Below, one piece after another: positions 6,420 through 6,656 of a stretch of 6,656 nt of DNA (its first letter is position 1; each line of letters starts with the position of its first letter). A program made the translations under genes and the position numbers. The notes beneath the pieces are model-generated. The model did not search any database. It was not told the DNA's origin and saw nothing but the letters and a program-made list of their open reading frames with translations. The DNA comes from Akkermansiaceae bacterium (lineage in GTDB: Bacteria > Verrucomicrobiota > Verrucomicrobiia > Verrucomicrobiales > Akkermansiaceae), in the NCBI GenBank assembly GCA_028293225.1, contig JAQGPE010000206.1, forward strand, positions 1 through 6,656. Direction: 5' to 3'.

Positions 6420-6470
6420 TGTAGCCGGGGTCGCTGACCCCGGTGACCGGCCTCAGCGCGGCCGGCTACA
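6420..6470. repeat. REP-like composite palindrome: two nested hairpins inside a TGTAGCCGG/CCGGCTACA stem
   Basis: The outer arms TGTAGCCGG (6420-6428) and CCGGCTACA (6462-6470) are perfect 9-bp inverted repeats. Inside lies a perfect 8-bp hairpin, CCGGGGTC (6425-6432) and GACCCCGG (6436-6443) with a GCT loop. A second hairpin is CCGGCC (6447-6452) and GGCCGG (6460-6465) with a 7-base loop. Inner and outer arms share bases, so the long-stem and two-hairpin folds compete. It sits between the stop of the dehydrogenase and the YdcF-like start. It resembles repetitive extragenic palindromes; from memory, similar TGTAGCC repeats are abundant in some Verrucomicrobiota. No T-run follows on either strand, so it is not a classical intrinsic terminator, although it could protect an mRNA 3' end. 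Confidence 0.85.
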
Positions 6471-6540
6471 ATAAGGGCGCTGATTCATGGGAGTCGCCCC
6501 GGCGCCGGTTCCGGTCTGTCTGGCTTGGGACGTAACCCAT

Positions 6541-6656
6541 TCAAGCCTTCCAGACTTGGCCGGGCTTGGTTTTGATGGCGTTCATCGCATTGCGACTGTC
6601 CACGATGCAGGGCGCCCAGTCAGCCAGTTCCTGGTAGTTGACGGATGCGTGATTCG
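6541..6656 (-). CDS. C-terminal end of a nucleotide-sugar (UDP-glucose/GDP-mannose type) dehydrogenase, partial
   Basis: Thirty-seven codons of the 3' end are present before a TGA at 6541-6543; the rest lies beyond the right edge. The readable protein begins NHASVNYQELADWAP, continues CIVDSRNAM and ends KPGQVWKA. This matches the end of the UDP-binding C-terminal domain of nucleotide-sugar dehydrogenases, whose conserved V-V-D-T-R-N-A element appears here as IVDSRNA and follows a stretch of the D/N-H-x-x-x-(D/N)-Y type. These enzymes oxidise C6 of a UDP- or GDP-sugar to the uronic acid with two NAD+ and feed acidic exopolysaccharides. The VWKA ending recalls WbpA/TviB-type enzymes acting on UDP-N-acetyl-hexosamines, but 37 residues cannot separate these from Ugd. 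The catalytic cysteine and Rossmann domain are outside the window. It shares strand with the genes below but is separated by 174 bp containing a palindromic repeat, so it may be a separate transcript. Confidence 0.82.
   Translation of the reverse strand, partial: NHASVNYQELADWAPCIVDSRNAMNAIKTKPGQVWKA

Overview
The window is a GC-rich segment in which every recognisable gene lies on the minus strand. It reads as part of an exosortase/exopolysaccharide locus of a Gram-negative (diderm) bacterium. The exosortase, a PrsT-type TPR lipoprotein, a YdcF-family protein and a palindromic intergenic repeat beginning TGTAGCC together suggest Verrucomicrobiota, perhaps near Opitutales. That placement is inference: there is no rRNA or marker gene here, and other PEP-CTERM lineages (Planctomycetes, Betaproteobacteria) are not excluded.

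Layout in the direction of transcription (right to left): (1) the last 37 codons of a nucleotide-sugar dehydrogenase, running off the right edge and ending at 6541; (2) a 174-bp spacer with a composite palindromic repeat (6420-6470), a degenerate half copy (6370) and a possible 12-codon leader ORF; (3) a membrane-anchored YdcF/SanA/ElyC (DUF218) protein, 6366-5653; (4) a 160-bp spacer with a modest inverted repeat; (5) a 454-residue outer-membrane beta-barrel protein with a signal peptide and terminal F-R-F, 5492-4128; (6) a 107-bp spacer; (7) a stand-alone exosortase with the Cys/Arg/His residues, 4020-3091; (8) six bases later, a very long TPR lipoprotein of the PEP-CTERM PrsT type, open from 3084 through the left edge (at least 1028 codons). 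No gene-free stretch exceeds 300 bases.

Working model: the dehydrogenase supplies an acidic sugar nucleotide for a surface polysaccharide. The exosortase processes C-terminally tagged (PEP-CTERM-like) proteins at the inner membrane. The TPR lipoprotein and beta-barrel could act in the periplasm and outer membrane to pass polymer or sorted protein to the surface. The YdcF-like protein probably acts in envelope or polysaccharide metabolism. No PEP-CTERM substrate, EpsI-like protein, polymerase or glycosyltransferase is visible here.

The family-level content is recognisable. The less ordinary points are a roughly 175-residue super-repeat in the TPR protein, the TPR/barrel/exosortase arrangement, the TGTAGCC repeat series in the spacers, and the lack of clear Shine-Dalgarno sequences at all four visible starts.
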